Source: Acidobacteriota bacterium (GTDB taxonomy: Bacteria; Acidobacteriota; UBA6911; JACQSX01). From it: a stretch of 64,000 nucleotides of DNA. The translations under genes were made by a program, and so were the position numbers. Positions 27,352 to 37,126 of this stretch are shown piece by piece (position 1 is the first letter of the stretch; each line of letters opens with the position of its first letter). A model generated the notes under the pieces. The model searched no databases. It worked only from the letters and a program-made list of their open reading frames with translations, and was not told the DNA's origin. Where the stretch lies: the NCBI GenBank assembly GCA_016211105.1, contig JACQSX010000047.1, forward strand, positions 1-64,000. The letters run 5' to 3'.

Positions 27352-27639
27352 ATGACGGATCCAACCCGACAAGAGGACAAAAACGAAGTTCAATTGATGA
27401 CTCCGCAGGGCGCTCTGGTTGCTGCGGAAATCTATGAAGATCTTTTGAATCGCTACGAACGCATTCTGGTGTTCGCGGGACAGTTGCAGGAGAAAAATCG
27501 CCAGCATCTGCTTTTGCAGGAGAAAAATGATGACTTGGAGCGTCGGGTGGAGAATCTCAAGAAGCAGGTCGCGGTGGAGGAAAGCTATGTTCGCCTTCTG
27601 GAGAATGCGCTCAAGACTCTGGGTATACTGAGGGAATAA
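27352..27639 (+). CDS. Small coiled-coil protein of unknown function
   Basis: A 95-residue protein without recognised domain. From about residue 25 it is almost wholly helical, with heptad-like leucines (LLNRYERILVFAGQLQEKN, LERRVENLKKQV), so a coiled-coil dimer is likely. No signal peptide or membrane segment is seen. It follows the GrdB-like gene in the same direction and converges on lysA. The 127-nt gap before it has a 29-codon GTG reading frame at about 27250 with a good purine tract, but no evidence of conservation. Confidence 0.6.
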   Translation: MTDPTRQEDKNEVQLMTPQGALVAAEIYEDLLNRYERILVFAGQLQEKNRQHLLLQEKNDDLERRVENLKKQVAVEESYVRLLENALKTLGILRE

Positions 27640-27707
27640 CTGGTGCCACGTTTGATCATTACGCTGACGTTTGCTGGCGGGTCTTTGTGAGGCCAGGTCC
27701 AGGAAGT

Positions 27708-28955
27708 CTAAAGCCGCTCCAACTTGACCAAGTCTTCGAAGCTTTCACGTTCGCGAATTACCCGAAAGCTTCCGTTCTGCACCATCACTTCGGCGGCGCG
27801 TCGTCGCGAGTTATAATTACTCGCCTGGGAGAAGCCATAAGCTCCAACATCGCGAATCGCCAACAAATCTCCCGCCTTCACCGGCGGCAGCAACCGGTTT
27901 TGCGCGAAGAAATCACCTGTTTCACAGATTGGTCCGACGACATCCATGGGCCGACAAGCACCTGCGGGTTTGCGAACCGGATCGATCGCGTGGAAGGCGC
28001 CATAGAGAGTGGGACGAATCAGATCATTCATTCCCGCATCGACGACGACGAATTGTTTGCGGGCACCTTGCTTGGTGAGAATCACTTTGGTGACTAGAAC
28101 GCCTGCCTTGCCGACGATGCTGCGTCCCGGTTCTAAGAGAAGTGTGAGGTTGAGAGATCGAGTTTGTTCAGCCAGCGATCGGGCGTACTCTTCGATGGAA
28201 GGCGGTTGTTCTTTGTCATAGCGGATTCCAAGACCGCCCCCGATATCCAAAAATTTCAAACATTTTCCCCGGGCGCCTAGCTTCACAACGAGACGCTGGA
28301 GACTCTCCACCGCCTCCTGGAATGGGCGTAACTCGGTAATTTGGGACCCGATGTGACAACTGATTCCAGTAAACGTCAGATGCGGATATTTTCTCGGTTC
28401 TGCGTAAATCCGCTGCGCGGCATCCATCGGTATGCCGAACTTGTGATTCTCCGATCCTGTTGCTATATAGGCATGTGTTTTGGGATCCACTCCGGGATTG
28501 ATCCGAACTCCCACGTCGGCTCGGATGGAATACTTGCTTGCCAGATCGTTGATGCGTTGCAACTCGTCTTTGGATTCGGCATTGAACTGCAATATCCCAG
28601 TTTGGAGCCCAGCAACGATTTCTTCGTCCCTCTTGCCCACACCGGAGAAAAGAATTCGTTTCGCGTCAGCACCGATTTTCTCTAAGCGATAAAGCTCGCC
28701 TTGAGAAACAATATCAAAGCCGGAGCCCAGGTCATGCAGAAGCTTCAAGACCGCGAGGTTGGAATTCGCCTTGACTGCAAAGCACGTCAGGTGCGGAACA
28801 TCATAAAGTGCATTTTCGAATGCCTTGAAATTCCGCTCGATCATAGTGGCGCTATAAAGATAGAAGGGAGTGCCAACGGCATCGGCGATGGCCGCAATTG
28901 AAAGACCGTCGCAACAAAGCGCTGCGTTTTTATAACGATATGAATCCATTCCCAT
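27708..28955 (-). CDS. lysA: Diaminopimelate decarboxylase
   Basis: A 415-residue PLP enzyme of fold type III, the last step of lysine synthesis. The PLP lysine is in CFAVKANSNLAVL, the phosphate-binding glycine-rich segment is FLDIGGGLGIRY, and the partner-subunit catalytic motif is PICETGDFF; the substrate segment YGFSQASNYNSR follows. Length matches the family. The gene stands alone on the minus strand between plus-strand genes. Confidence 0.93.
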   Translation of the reverse strand: MGMDSYRYKNAALCCDGLSIAAIADAVGTPFYLYSATMIERNFKAFENALYDVPHLTCFAVKANSNLAVLKLLHDLGSGFDIVSQGELYRLEKIGADAKRILFSGVGKRDEEIVAGLQTGILQFNAESKDELQRINDLASKYSIRADVGVRINPGVDPKTHAYIATGSENHKFGIPMDAAQRIYAEPRKYPHLTFTGISCHIGSQITELRPFQEAVESLQRLVVKLGARGKCLKFLDIGGGLGIRYDKEQPPSIEEYARSLAEQTRSLNLTLLLEPGRSIVGKAGVLVTKVILTKQGARKQFVVVDAGMNDLIRPTLYGAFHAIDPVRKPAGACRPMDVVGPICETGDFFAQNRLLPPVKAGDLLAIRDVGAYGFSQASNYNSRRRAAEVMVQNGSFRVIRERESFEDLVKLERL

Positions 28956-29180
28956 CGGGAGTTAGGATCTCGGAGTTGAGGGAAATCCTCTTCCTTTGCG
29001 CGGGACGTTTGCACCTGAGATTCGCGAATTCAGATCGTGTGCCTCCTCGTTATCCCACAGGAAAACACTACTTGGTCGGGGAGAATTTTTCAATTCAAAT
29101 GCGGGTATGTTACATTACGTCTTTTTGATGATCGGGAGCTACGGGTTTCTTGGAGTGCTCCCACAACTGTAGGTGTTCGC

Positions 29181-30137
29181 ATGTCATTTCAAGTAGTTAC
29201 CGGCGGCGCGGGTTTTATTGGTTCGCACATCGTAGAGTGCTTGCTTCGAGAGGGAGAGGAGGTAGTCGTGGTTGACGACTTCTCGACCGGGAAAGTTGCC
29301 AACCTGTCAAGGTTTAGAGACCATCCAAGACTTCGTATCGAGCGCACGACGATTCTGGATAGCGATGCTCTGGCGAAGATTTTCAAGGGCGCTGACTTTG
29401 TGTTTCATCAGGCGGCAATTCCTAGCGTGCAGAAGTCACTGGAATTTCCAGTAGAAACCAACCAGGTGAACATTGGGGGCACATTAAGTGTCTTGCTGGG
29501 AGCGTATCGGGCGGGCGTCCGACGCGTGGTGTTCGCCAGTTCCTCCTCCGTTTACGGAAATTCGGAGATACTCCCCAAACAGGAGACCGATCCGGCTCAG
29601 CCGCTCTCTCCCTATGCGCTACAAAAATACGTAGGTGAGTTGTACTCCCATATCTTTTTCAATCTTTTTGGGGCACCGATAATCTCTCTGCGATATTTCA
29701 ATGTCTACGGTCCTCGTCAAGATTTCGCTTCCGAATACTCCGCGGTGATACCCCGCTTTGCGATGGCCATGCTGCAGGGGAAGTCACCCACGATTTACGG
29801 TGACGGTGAACAGTCCAGGGACTTTACCTATGTTGAGAATGTTGTGGATGCGAATTTGAGAGCGGCCCGGTCTTCGAACGCGGATGGGAAGGTATTGAAC
29901 ATTGCTTCAGGGAATCGGACGACGCTTAACCAATTGGTTGATCTTCTCAATCAACTATTGGGCACCAGCATCCAGGCGATTTACGAACCCCCTCGCGCTG
30001 GGGAGGTCAGGCATAGCCAGGCTGCGATCGAGCAGGCGCGAAAATTTATTGGATTTGACCCGGCAGTAGATCTTAAGACTGGCTTGCAGCGCACCATCGA
30101 GTGGTACGCTCAAGGCTTTGCAGATCGTAGATCATAG
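29181..30137 (+). CDS. UDP-sugar 4-epimerase-like SDR protein
   Basis: A 318-residue extended SDR with VVTGGAGFIGSHIVE at the N-terminus, FASSSSVYG, the catalytic SPYALQKYVGE (YxxxK) and SLRYFNVYGPRQD. It belongs to the GalE/WbpP group that epimerises UDP-hexoses or UDP-N-acetylhexosamines. The start at 29181 is chosen because AGGTG lies 6 nt upstream and the nucleotide-binding motif begins at once; the open frame extends further upstream without family support. It opens the polysaccharide cluster. Confidence 0.85.
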   Translation: MSFQVVTGGAGFIGSHIVECLLREGEEVVVVDDFSTGKVANLSRFRDHPRLRIERTTILDSDALAKIFKGADFVFHQAAIPSVQKSLEFPVETNQVNIGGTLSVLLGAYRAGVRRVVFASSSSVYGNSEILPKQETDPAQPLSPYALQKYVGELYSHIFFNLFGAPIISLRYFNVYGPRQDFASEYSAVIPRFAMAMLQGKSPTIYGDGEQSRDFTYVENVVDANLRAARSSNADGKVLNIASGNRTTLNQLVDLLNQLLGTSIQAIYEPPRAGEVRHSQAAIEQARKFIGFDPAVDLKTGLQRTIEWYAQGFADRRS

Positions 30138-30174
30138 AATTGCTGATTGATATGGATGGGACAGGGGTGTTCCT

Positions 30175-31461
30175 TTGGATTTATTAAGAAAGATTGCGCG
30201 TCGCGAGGCGCGGGTGGGCATTGCGGGTTTGGGCTACGTGGGGTTGCCACTGGCAATGGAGTTTGTGCGTGCGGGTTTTGTTGTAACCGGCATCGATTTA
30301 GACCAGCGAAAACTGGAAGCCATCCGACAGGGGAAATCCTATATTCAGGATGTCTCCCCGGGGGTTTTGAGAGAGGCGGTCCGAAGCAAAAAGTTTCTTG
30401 TCACTTCCGACTATGGGGTGATCGCAGACCTGGACACGATTAGCATCTGTGTCCCCACGCCGCTGCGCAAGACCAAGGACCCTGATATCTCCTATGTCTT
30501 GGAGGCTACCGAGAACATCAAGGCGCACGTGCACCGCGACATGTTGCTTGTCTTGGAGAGCACTACCTATCCGGGAACCACCGATGAAATCTTGTTGCCG
30601 GCAGTGAAGAATTTTGTCGTAGGAAAAGAAATTTTCGTCGCCTTCTCCCCGGAGCGGGTAGATCCTGGGAATACGAAGTTCAACACTCATAACACGCCCA
30701 AGATCATTGGGGGCGCGACTCCCGGTTGCACGAAGGTAGCCTGTGCCCTTTATTCTCAGGCAATTGAAAGAGTGATTCCTGTCTCGTCGACAACTTGCGC
30801 GGAAATGGTGAAATTGCTGGAAAATACTTTTCGCGCCGTCAACATTGGCTTAGTCAATGAGCTAGCCATCATGTGTGACAAGTTGAATGTCCCGGTCTGG
30901 GAGGTGATCGAAGCTGCCGCCACCAAGCCCTTCGGATTTATGCCTTTTTACCCGGGTCCCGGTCTGGGAGGGCACTGCATACCCGTAGACCCCTTGTATC
31001 TTTCATGGAAATTAAAGACTTTGAATTACACTGCCCGATTCATCGAACTTGCCAGCGAGATCAACACCCATATGCCGGATTACGTCGTTACGAAAATCGG
31101 AAAAGTGTTGAACCGCGTTAACAAATGCCTGAAGGGATCTGCGGTTTTGATTGTGGGAGTTGCTTACAAAAGGGATGTAGAAGATGTCCGTGAATCTCCC
31201 GCCCTAGATATCATCCGGTTGTTGAAGGAGGAAGGTGCTCGATTGCAGTATACCGATCCCTATGTGCCGACGCTGGCCATGGATGGGGGCACTCTAAAGT
31301 CGGTCCCGCTTGAAGGAAAAACACTAAGAAACGTGGACATTGCTGTGATCGTGACCAATCATTCAAAATTCAACTATCGGATGATTTTTAAAAAAGCTCC
31401 TCTGATTTTGGATACCCGCAACGCAATCACGCAGTCAGGTGACCACGTCTACAAGCTTTGA
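30175..31461 (+). CDS. UDP-sugar 6-dehydrogenase (WbpA/WecC-like)
   Basis: A 428-residue nucleotide-sugar dehydrogenase: NAD-binding GIAGLGYVGLPLAMEF, CVPTPLRKTKDPD, ESTTYPGTT, and the catalytic cysteine in GPGLGGHCIPVDPLYLSW. It makes a UDP-uronic acid, probably from UDP-GlcNAc or UDP-ManNAc judging by resemblance to WbpA/WecC. The TTG start has AGGGG about 8 nt upstream. Its stop overlaps the start of the aminotransferase gene, so the two are coupled and probably act on the same sugar. Confidence 0.88.
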   Translation: MDLLRKIARREARVGIAGLGYVGLPLAMEFVRAGFVVTGIDLDQRKLEAIRQGKSYIQDVSPGVLREAVRSKKFLVTSDYGVIADLDTISICVPTPLRKTKDPDISYVLEATENIKAHVHRDMLLVLESTTYPGTTDEILLPAVKNFVVGKEIFVAFSPERVDPGNTKFNTHNTPKIIGGATPGCTKVACALYSQAIERVIPVSSTTCAEMVKLLENTFRAVNIGLVNELAIMCDKLNVPVWEVIEAAATKPFGFMPFYPGPGLGGHCIPVDPLYLSWKLKTLNYTARFIELASEINTHMPDYVVTKIGKVLNRVNKCLKGSAVLIVGVAYKRDVEDVRESPALDIIRLLKEEGARLQYTDPYVPTLAMDGGTLKSVPLEGKTLRNVDIAVIVTNHSKFNYRMIFKKAPLILDTRNAITQSGDHVYKL

Positions 31462-32552
31462 TCCCTTTTGTGGATTTATCTTTCCAAAATCGGCTCGTCG
31501 CGGAGCGGATCAAGCGACAGATCACGGCTCTTGCCACGACGAATCAGTTTATCGGAGGTGAAGCTGTATCCACCTTCGAGACGCGTTTTGCTGATTATTG
31601 CGGCTCTTCCTACTGCGTCGCGTTCAATAGTGGGACGGATGCACTTCGCTTGGCGCTCATTGCTGTCGATCTGCCACCACGGTCCGAAGTGATCACAAGC
31701 CCTTTTTCATTTATTGCTACCGTGGAGGCGATCAGGCAGGCGGGTTTGAGACCTTGTTTTGCCGATGTCGATGATGAAACCATGAATCTCAGCGCTGAGA
31801 GTGTGGGTCGGCATCTGCGACAGGAAAGTTCCTGCATGGTGCCGGTGCACTTTGGCGGCAATCCGTGCGACATGGAATGCCTACGAGCGGTAAAACGGGG
31901 GATGATCATTGTAGAAGACGCTTGTCAAGCGCACGGCAGCAGAATTTATGGAAAGCATGCCGGAACTCTTGGCGCGGTAGGGACATTTAGTTTTTATCCG
32001 ACCAAGAATCTGGGAGCTTGGGGAGATGGCGGCGCGGCAATCACCGACGATCGACAGATTGCAAAAAGACTGAGGTTGTTAGGAAATCATGGCCAAGTGG
32101 ACCGATATTTTCATGAAAGCCAGGGCTGGAATTCCCGGCTCGATGCTTTACAAGCGGTAGTATTGTCGACAAAATTGGAGTTCCTGGATAACTGGAACCA
32201 CGACCGAATACGACTGGCAAGTCTTTACGATCAGCTATTGGGAAATCTGGAAACCGTAAGGCGGGTAAAAAAATATGCCGGCGCGGAAATGGTTCCTTAT
32301 CTCTATACTATACGCGTTGCCAAACGCGACCGCTTGCGAGAGTTTTTGAACCGATTCGAAATCGGTACCGAAGTAGTTTATCCGCATGCTCTGCATCTAC
32401 TTCCGGCAAGCCAAGACCTGGGATACAAGGCAGGAGATTTTCCCACGGTGGAGAAAATTTGCAAGGAAGTTCTTTCACTCCCCTTGTACCCCGGACTGAG
32501 GGAGAGTGATGTTTATTTGGTTTGCGAAAAAATTAGGGACTTCTACCGATGA
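31458..32552 (+). CDS. DegT/DnrJ/EryC1/StrS sugar aminotransferase
   Basis: A 364-residue PLP-dependent aminotransferase that aminates keto-sugars on nucleotide carriers. Family motifs: GSSYCVAFNSGTDALRLAL, SPFSFIATVEAI, VEDACQAHGS, and the PLP lysine in SFYPTKNLGAWGDGGA. With the preceding dehydrogenase it fits the route to a 3-amino UDP-uronic acid (compare WbpE), though the required oxidase is not seen. The TTG start overlaps the preceding stop. Confidence 0.88.
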   Translation: MIPFVDLSFQNRLVAERIKRQITALATTNQFIGGEAVSTFETRFADYCGSSYCVAFNSGTDALRLALIAVDLPPRSEVITSPFSFIATVEAIRQAGLRPCFADVDDETMNLSAESVGRHLRQESSCMVPVHFGGNPCDMECLRAVKRGMIIVEDACQAHGSRIYGKHAGTLGAVGTFSFYPTKNLGAWGDGGAAITDDRQIAKRLRLLGNHGQVDRYFHESQGWNSRLDALQAVVLSTKLEFLDNWNHDRIRLASLYDQLLGNLETVRRVKKYAGAEMVPYLYTIRVAKRDRLREFLNRFEIGTEVVYPHALHLLPASQDLGYKAGDFPTVEKICKEVLSLPLYPGLRESDVYLVCEKIRDFYR

Positions 32553-32562
32553 AGGTTGGCCT

Positions 32563-33771
32563 TTGGAGCAGGCCAAAGCCGTCGTTCTTGGCTGGCTTCA
32601 TCCGCGTAATTCACTGGCAGCGCTGATTTTTGCTAGTGTCCTCTCGGTTACTTTTTCGATTGCCGTCTCCCAATTCTTTCTAGCCACGGCAATTGTTTGT
32701 TGGTTATCCATTGTAGTCCGCGATTCGCAGTGGAACATTCGCCCCATCTTGCCAATCTATTTTCTGGTCGTATTTGCTGCCATTGCCCTGATTTCAGCGG
32801 TTCTATCTCCTCTCCCTTTGTACAGTCTTGGATACTTTAAGAAGTTCTGGATTTTTTCGTTGTTATGGCTTGTCCCGTTGGCTTTCCGCACTTCTCAAGA
32901 AATTGAAAGACTGTATTGCTGGATTGCGGTAGGATCCACCCTGAGCGCAGGCGTTGGGATCTTTCAATACTTTTTTGACTCGAAAATCTCGCTGACCCAT
33001 CGAATTACCGGTTTGTCGGGACACTGGATGACATTTGCCGGTTTGCAAATGCTTTCTCTTGTTGCACTGGCTGCATTGTTGCTGAGTAACCGCACGGCAA
33101 AATACCGTTGGATTTATCCGGCGATCCCAGTGCAAATCTTCGCGCTTGCGCTGTCGCAGACACGCAGCGCTTGGCTAGGGCTATTGGTTGGATTCCTGAC
33201 ACTGGTCTGGTTGGTGAGGCACCGCTGGGTTTTGCTATTTTTGCCTCTTGCGGCCGGTAGCTATCTACTTCTACCCGAACATTTTCAAGATCGAATGCTG
33301 GCCTCATTTGACCTGGCTGATCCAACCACGCGTATCCGTCTGGAACTCCTGCGCACCGGTTGGAATATCATCAAGGCGCATCCATTTTTCGGCATTGCGC
33401 CGAGGATGATACCGATCGAATATCCGCACTACAATACAACCAATGAATTTCCCTCCTGGATCTACCAGCACCTGCACAACAATTTTATTCAGGTTTCGGC
33501 AGAACTGGGATTGATCGCGCTGGTGGCATGGATTTGCTTTGTAGGCGCTTTCCTGGCGCACAGTATGCGGCACTTAGTGGCAGATGGTCTGCCTGGGACA
33601 AAGAGATTCGCGGCCAGAGCGACAATCTCCTGCATCGTAGCCCTTTTGGTCGCTGGCATGTTCGAATACAATTTTGGTGACTCAGAAGTGCTGACGCTGT
33701 TTCTTTTCGTTGTCACTTCGCCCTATGTGGTATTCCGTGAAACCAACTCCTGCGGAGGGGGCGCTCTTTAG
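32563..33771 (+). CDS. O-antigen ligase/polymerase-like membrane protein
   Basis: A protein of about 402 residues with 9-11 predicted membrane helices and a large periplasmic loop containing HLHNNFIQVSAELG, the Wzy_C/WaaL-type motif. Members ligate O-polysaccharide to lipid A-core or polymerise repeat units. Because export here is by an ABC transporter, a ligase role is more likely. The start is uncertain: TTG 32563 lies just after the aminotransferase stop with AAGG upstream, while GTG 32506 would overlap that gene by 47 nt. Confidence 0.78.
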   Translation: MEQAKAVVLGWLHPRNSLAALIFASVLSVTFSIAVSQFFLATAIVCWLSIVVRDSQWNIRPILPIYFLVVFAAIALISAVLSPLPLYSLGYFKKFWIFSLLWLVPLAFRTSQEIERLYCWIAVGSTLSAGVGIFQYFFDSKISLTHRITGLSGHWMTFAGLQMLSLVALAALLLSNRTAKYRWIYPAIPVQIFALALSQTRSAWLGLLVGFLTLVWLVRHRWVLLFLPLAAGSYLLLPEHFQDRMLASFDLADPTTRIRLELLRTGWNIIKAHPFFGIAPRMIPIEYPHYNTTNEFPSWIYQHLHNNFIQVSAELGLIALVAWICFVGAFLAHSMRHLVADGLPGTKRFAARATISCIVALLVAGMFEYNFGDSEVLTLFLFVVTSPYVVFRETNSCGGGAL

Positions 33772-33858
33772 TGCTCATCTTTCCCGATGGTTACCTCGCT
33801 TGCCATCGGTAAGTTGTCACCTGTATTCTGGTATTCATTCGATTGCGCGTTGGTAAAG

Positions 33859-34983
33859 ATGAGAATTGCCCTGATGGGCACGCGTGGAATTCCTGCCCGT
33901 TACGGAGGATTTGAGACTTTCGCTGAGGAACTATCGGTCCGTCTGGCGGCACGTGGTCACCAAGTGACGGTGTACTGCCGCTCCCGGTATGCCCAAGGAG
34001 TGGGAGATACTTATCGGCGAGTACGCCTTGTGGTTCTGCCAGCGCTGCGCCACAAATACCTCGATACGGTTAGCCATAGCTGCATTTCAGTTCTCCACGG
34101 ACTGTTCCATAATTATGATGTGATTTTAATGTGTAATGCCATCAATGCCATTTTTGCCATTCTTCCACGAATAGCATTCCAGAAGGTGGCGATCAATGTC
34201 GACGGCATCGAGCGTCGAAGATTGAAGTGGAATTCTCTAGGGAAGCTTACCTACTTGCTGTCGGAACGATTGGCAACCTGGCTTGCCCACGCTGTGGTTG
34301 CTGATGCGCAGGTAATCCACGACTACTATCAAGCGCATTATGGAATTGAGAGCGTTGTGATCCCTTATGGGGCTCCATTGATATCGACGCCCGCTGGCAA
34401 AACCTTGCGCAAGTGGGGTCTAACCCCTAGAGGATATCTATTGTATGTAAGCCGCTTGGAGCCGGAAAATCACGCCCATACGGCGATTGCCGCCTTTCAG
34501 GGGCTGCGCACCCCGTTGCCGCTGGTTGTCGTCGGCGATGCTCCCTACAGCAAGAGATACATTTCGGAGCTCCGCCGCGCCGCTGTGGAACGCGCGAATC
34601 TCGCCCGGGTCGGCATGGGCAAGGTGCTTTTTACCGGCGCTGTCTACGGGGAACCATTTGAGGAATTACTGAGCAACGCGCTTTTGTACGTACAGGCGAC
34701 GGAAGTTGGGGGAACGCATCCGGCGTTACTGCAGGCGATGGGGGCAGGAAATATCGTGATTGCCAACGACACTCCGGAACATCACGAAGTCCTGGGGCCA
34801 GCGGGGATCTATTATCGAAGAAATGACAGCGACGATCTATCACAGAAGATCGCCGAAGTGTTGCAGTCTCCCGACCGATTTGAACGATTCAGAGCTGATG
34901 CCCGGCAACGAGTGGCGTTGCATTATTCTTGGGAAACGGTCACGGATCGATACGAAGAACTTTTTAGAAAATTAGTGCAATGA
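33859..34983 (+). CDS. Family 4 glycosyltransferase with N-terminal DUF1972
   Basis: A 374-residue glycosyltransferase. The N-terminus MRIALMGTRGIPARYGGFET is typical of DUF1972 rhamnosyl/galactosyl-transferases, and the C-terminal half has the GT-B fold motifs YVSRLEPENH and a donor-site region around EVGGTHPALLQAMGAG. It adds a sugar to the growing surface polysaccharide on the cytoplasmic side. The start at 33859 fits the family; upstream codons from 33787 look non-coding. Its stop overlaps the Wzm start (ATGA). Confidence 0.86.
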   Translation: MRIALMGTRGIPARYGGFETFAEELSVRLAARGHQVTVYCRSRYAQGVGDTYRRVRLVVLPALRHKYLDTVSHSCISVLHGLFHNYDVILMCNAINAIFAILPRIAFQKVAINVDGIERRRLKWNSLGKLTYLLSERLATWLAHAVVADAQVIHDYYQAHYGIESVVIPYGAPLISTPAGKTLRKWGLTPRGYLLYVSRLEPENHAHTAIAAFQGLRTPLPLVVVGDAPYSKRYISELRRAAVERANLARVGMGKVLFTGAVYGEPFEELLSNALLYVQATEVGGTHPALLQAMGAGNIVIANDTPEHHEVLGPAGIYYRRNDSDDLSQKIAEVLQSPDRFERFRADARQRVALHYSWETVTDRYEELFRKLVQ

Positions 34984-35789
34984 GCGCTCTTGTTATTTTT
35001 GCCAATTTCATTTCCAAACTGGGACAGCATCGCTACCTGATTTGGAACTTCGCAGTACGCGATCTGAAGCAACGCTACGTGGGCTCACTCATGGGAATCT
35101 TCTGGGCAGTAATTCACCCACTGATTTTGTTGGTCAGTTATACCTTTGTATTCTCCATTATTCTAAAGGTTGGCGCTGACCGACGATGGGGAATTGACAA
35201 TTACCCGCTATTTCTTTTCTGCGGCATTCTCCCCTGGTTATTTTTCCAAGATACGCTGCTACGCTCAGCAAACACGATCCTTGAGAACACCCACCTCATC
35301 AAGAAGACGGTATTTCCGTCGGAAATCCTGCCGCTCTCGATTCTGATAGCGAATCTGCTGAATCACGCCGTGGGATTCATAATTCTGCTTGTGGTGTTGG
35401 CTTGGTATAAATCCATTAGCTGGCCCGTACTCGTGTTGCCGGTCTTTTTGTTGGGATTGGTGTTGTTCACGGTAGGGCTGAGTTGGATCGCCGCTGCCCT
35501 GAACGTATTCTTCCGGGATACTGCGCAGGTGTTGTCCGTGCTGCTGACATTCTGGTTTTGGTTCACTCCTGTCTTTTATCTGCCGGCGATGGCGCCAGTG
35601 AAATTTCGCTCCTGGCTTGCCGTCAACCCCTTGACCCAGGTAGTAGAAGCCTATCGACAGGCAATGCTGTTCGACCGCCTCCCTTCTTGGGAATCTGCCG
35701 TGTTGCTATACGCAAGCGGGATACTGGTTTTTGTCCTTGGAGGAGTATTCTTCCGTGTCAGCAAACGGGAATTCGTGGATGTGATCTGA
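34980..35789 (+). CDS. wzm: Polysaccharide ABC exporter, permease (Wzm-like)
   Basis: A 269-residue ABC-2 type permease with six predicted membrane helices; it opens with an amphipathic helix (ISKLGQHRYLIWNFAVRDLK) and has the segment GILPWLFFQDTLLRSANTI. It pairs with the Wzt ATPase to export undecaprenyl-linked O-antigen or capsule. Both junctions are 1-4 nt overlaps, so permease and ATPase are translationally coupled. Confidence 0.9.
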   Translation: MSALVIFANFISKLGQHRYLIWNFAVRDLKQRYVGSLMGIFWAVIHPLILLVSYTFVFSIILKVGADRRWGIDNYPLFLFCGILPWLFFQDTLLRSANTILENTHLIKKTVFPSEILPLSILIANLLNHAVGFIILLVVLAWYKSISWPVLVLPVFLLGLVLFTVGLSWIAAALNVFFRDTAQVLSVLLTFWFWFTPVFYLPAMAPVKFRSWLAVNPLTQVVEAYRQAMLFDRLPSWESAVLLYASGILVFVLGGVFFRVSKREFVDVI

Positions 35790-37057
35790 TGACCGCGATT
35801 TCTCTGGAGCACGTTTCCAAAAAATATCCAATTTACCGTAAGCCGTCAGACAAGTTGCTGGAATTGCTGACCCTGAAGACACGCTCGTTTCACGATGAGT
35901 TTTGGGCCTTGAAAGATGTCAATCTACACATTGAGCCGGGCAGCACCGTTGGGATCATCGGCGCGAACGGAAGCGGCAAAAGCACGTTGCTGCAATTGGT
36001 GGCGGGAATTCTGAGACCGACGCTGGGCGTTATCTCCGTACAAGGGAAAGTAGCCGCCCTCTTGGAGCTGGGAGCCGGTTTTAACCCCAACTTCACCGGT
36101 CGAGAAAACGTTTACATGAATGCCTCTATTATGGGTATGCAAAAGGCGGAAGTTGATGAAAGATTCTCAGAGATCGAGTGGTTCGCGTCCATTGGGGAAT
36201 TCATGGATCAGCCTGTGAAGACGTATTCCAGCGGCATGTTCATGCGCCTGGCGTTTGCCGTGGCGATCAATGTGGATCCAGAAGTGTTGCTGGTGGACGA
36301 AGTGCTGGCGGTCGGGGACATCGTCTTTCAGCATCGGTGCATGCACCGGATCACCCAACTGCGTCGCGCCGGTAAGACCATCCTTTTTGTGAGCCATGAC
36401 CTGCAGGCGGTCATCAGGTTTTGCGATCGAACCGTACTGTTGGACCATGGTAGCGTGATTGAAGAAGGAGAGCCGTATGCCGTAGTTCAAAAGTATCTGG
36501 AAATCTTTTTTGAACGTGAACGGCGGAGAAAACACTTAACTGGGGACGATCTTCCCTACATAGGACGAATTGATCCTTCCATCACCGTGGTTAATACCAT
36601 TCCTCATATGGATCGACGCTTTGGCAATGGTAAGGCCCGGATACACGGCATTTTGGTCCTGGACGGACAGCACCGAGTATTAAATCAGATACGCGCCGAC
36701 GATACGGTAATTGTACGGATCACTGCGAGATTTGAAGAATTGGTCGAGCATCCCATTATAGGATTTACCCTGAGGGATCATCTTCATGTGGAAATTAGTT
36801 CGACGAACACGTCTTACGAGAAGATGAAACTTCCACCGGCACATCCGGCTGATTTCATGACGGTTGATTTTCGAATGCGTGTTCCACCCATGCGGCCCGG
36901 ATCTTATTCGATATCTCCTGCCGTTGCCAGCGGCAACATTTGGGAACATGACATCTGTGACTGGGTTGACAACGCTTACATTCTTACGTTGCTCGACACA
37001 GAATTGGTCTATGGCATGTGGAAGCTGGACGTCGAGGCGAGCTACCGCGTAACGTAA
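35789..37057 (+). CDS. wzt: Polysaccharide ABC exporter, ATPase with carbohydrate-binding C-terminus (Wzt-like)
   Basis: A 422-residue protein. The ATPase half has Walker A GIIGANGSGKSTLLQLVAG, the signature YSSGMFMRLAFAVAI and Walker B VLLVDEVLAVGD. From about residue 285 follows a beta-rich Wzt_C-like domain, which in O9a-type systems recognises the capped end of the polysaccharide before export. The ATG at 35789 overlaps the wzm stop; the frame is open further upstream but only as a shadow of wzm. The C-terminal domain implies that the chain carries a terminal modification. Confidence 0.88.
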   Translation: MTAISLEHVSKKYPIYRKPSDKLLELLTLKTRSFHDEFWALKDVNLHIEPGSTVGIIGANGSGKSTLLQLVAGILRPTLGVISVQGKVAALLELGAGFNPNFTGRENVYMNASIMGMQKAEVDERFSEIEWFASIGEFMDQPVKTYSSGMFMRLAFAVAINVDPEVLLVDEVLAVGDIVFQHRCMHRITQLRRAGKTILFVSHDLQAVIRFCDRTVLLDHGSVIEEGEPYAVVQKYLEIFFERERRRKHLTGDDLPYIGRIDPSITVVNTIPHMDRRFGNGKARIHGILVLDGQHRVLNQIRADDTVIVRITARFEELVEHPIIGFTLRDHLHVEISSTNTSYEKMKLPPAHPADFMTVDFRMRVPPMRPGSYSISPAVASGNIWEHDICDWVDNAYILTLLDTELVYGMWKLDVEASYRVT

Positions 37058-37126
37058 GGGAGAAACTTGAATTCCGGCCTACCCATAAAGGTTGCCGCGA
37101 CTGAAGAATTCGGGAGAAAGGAAGAA

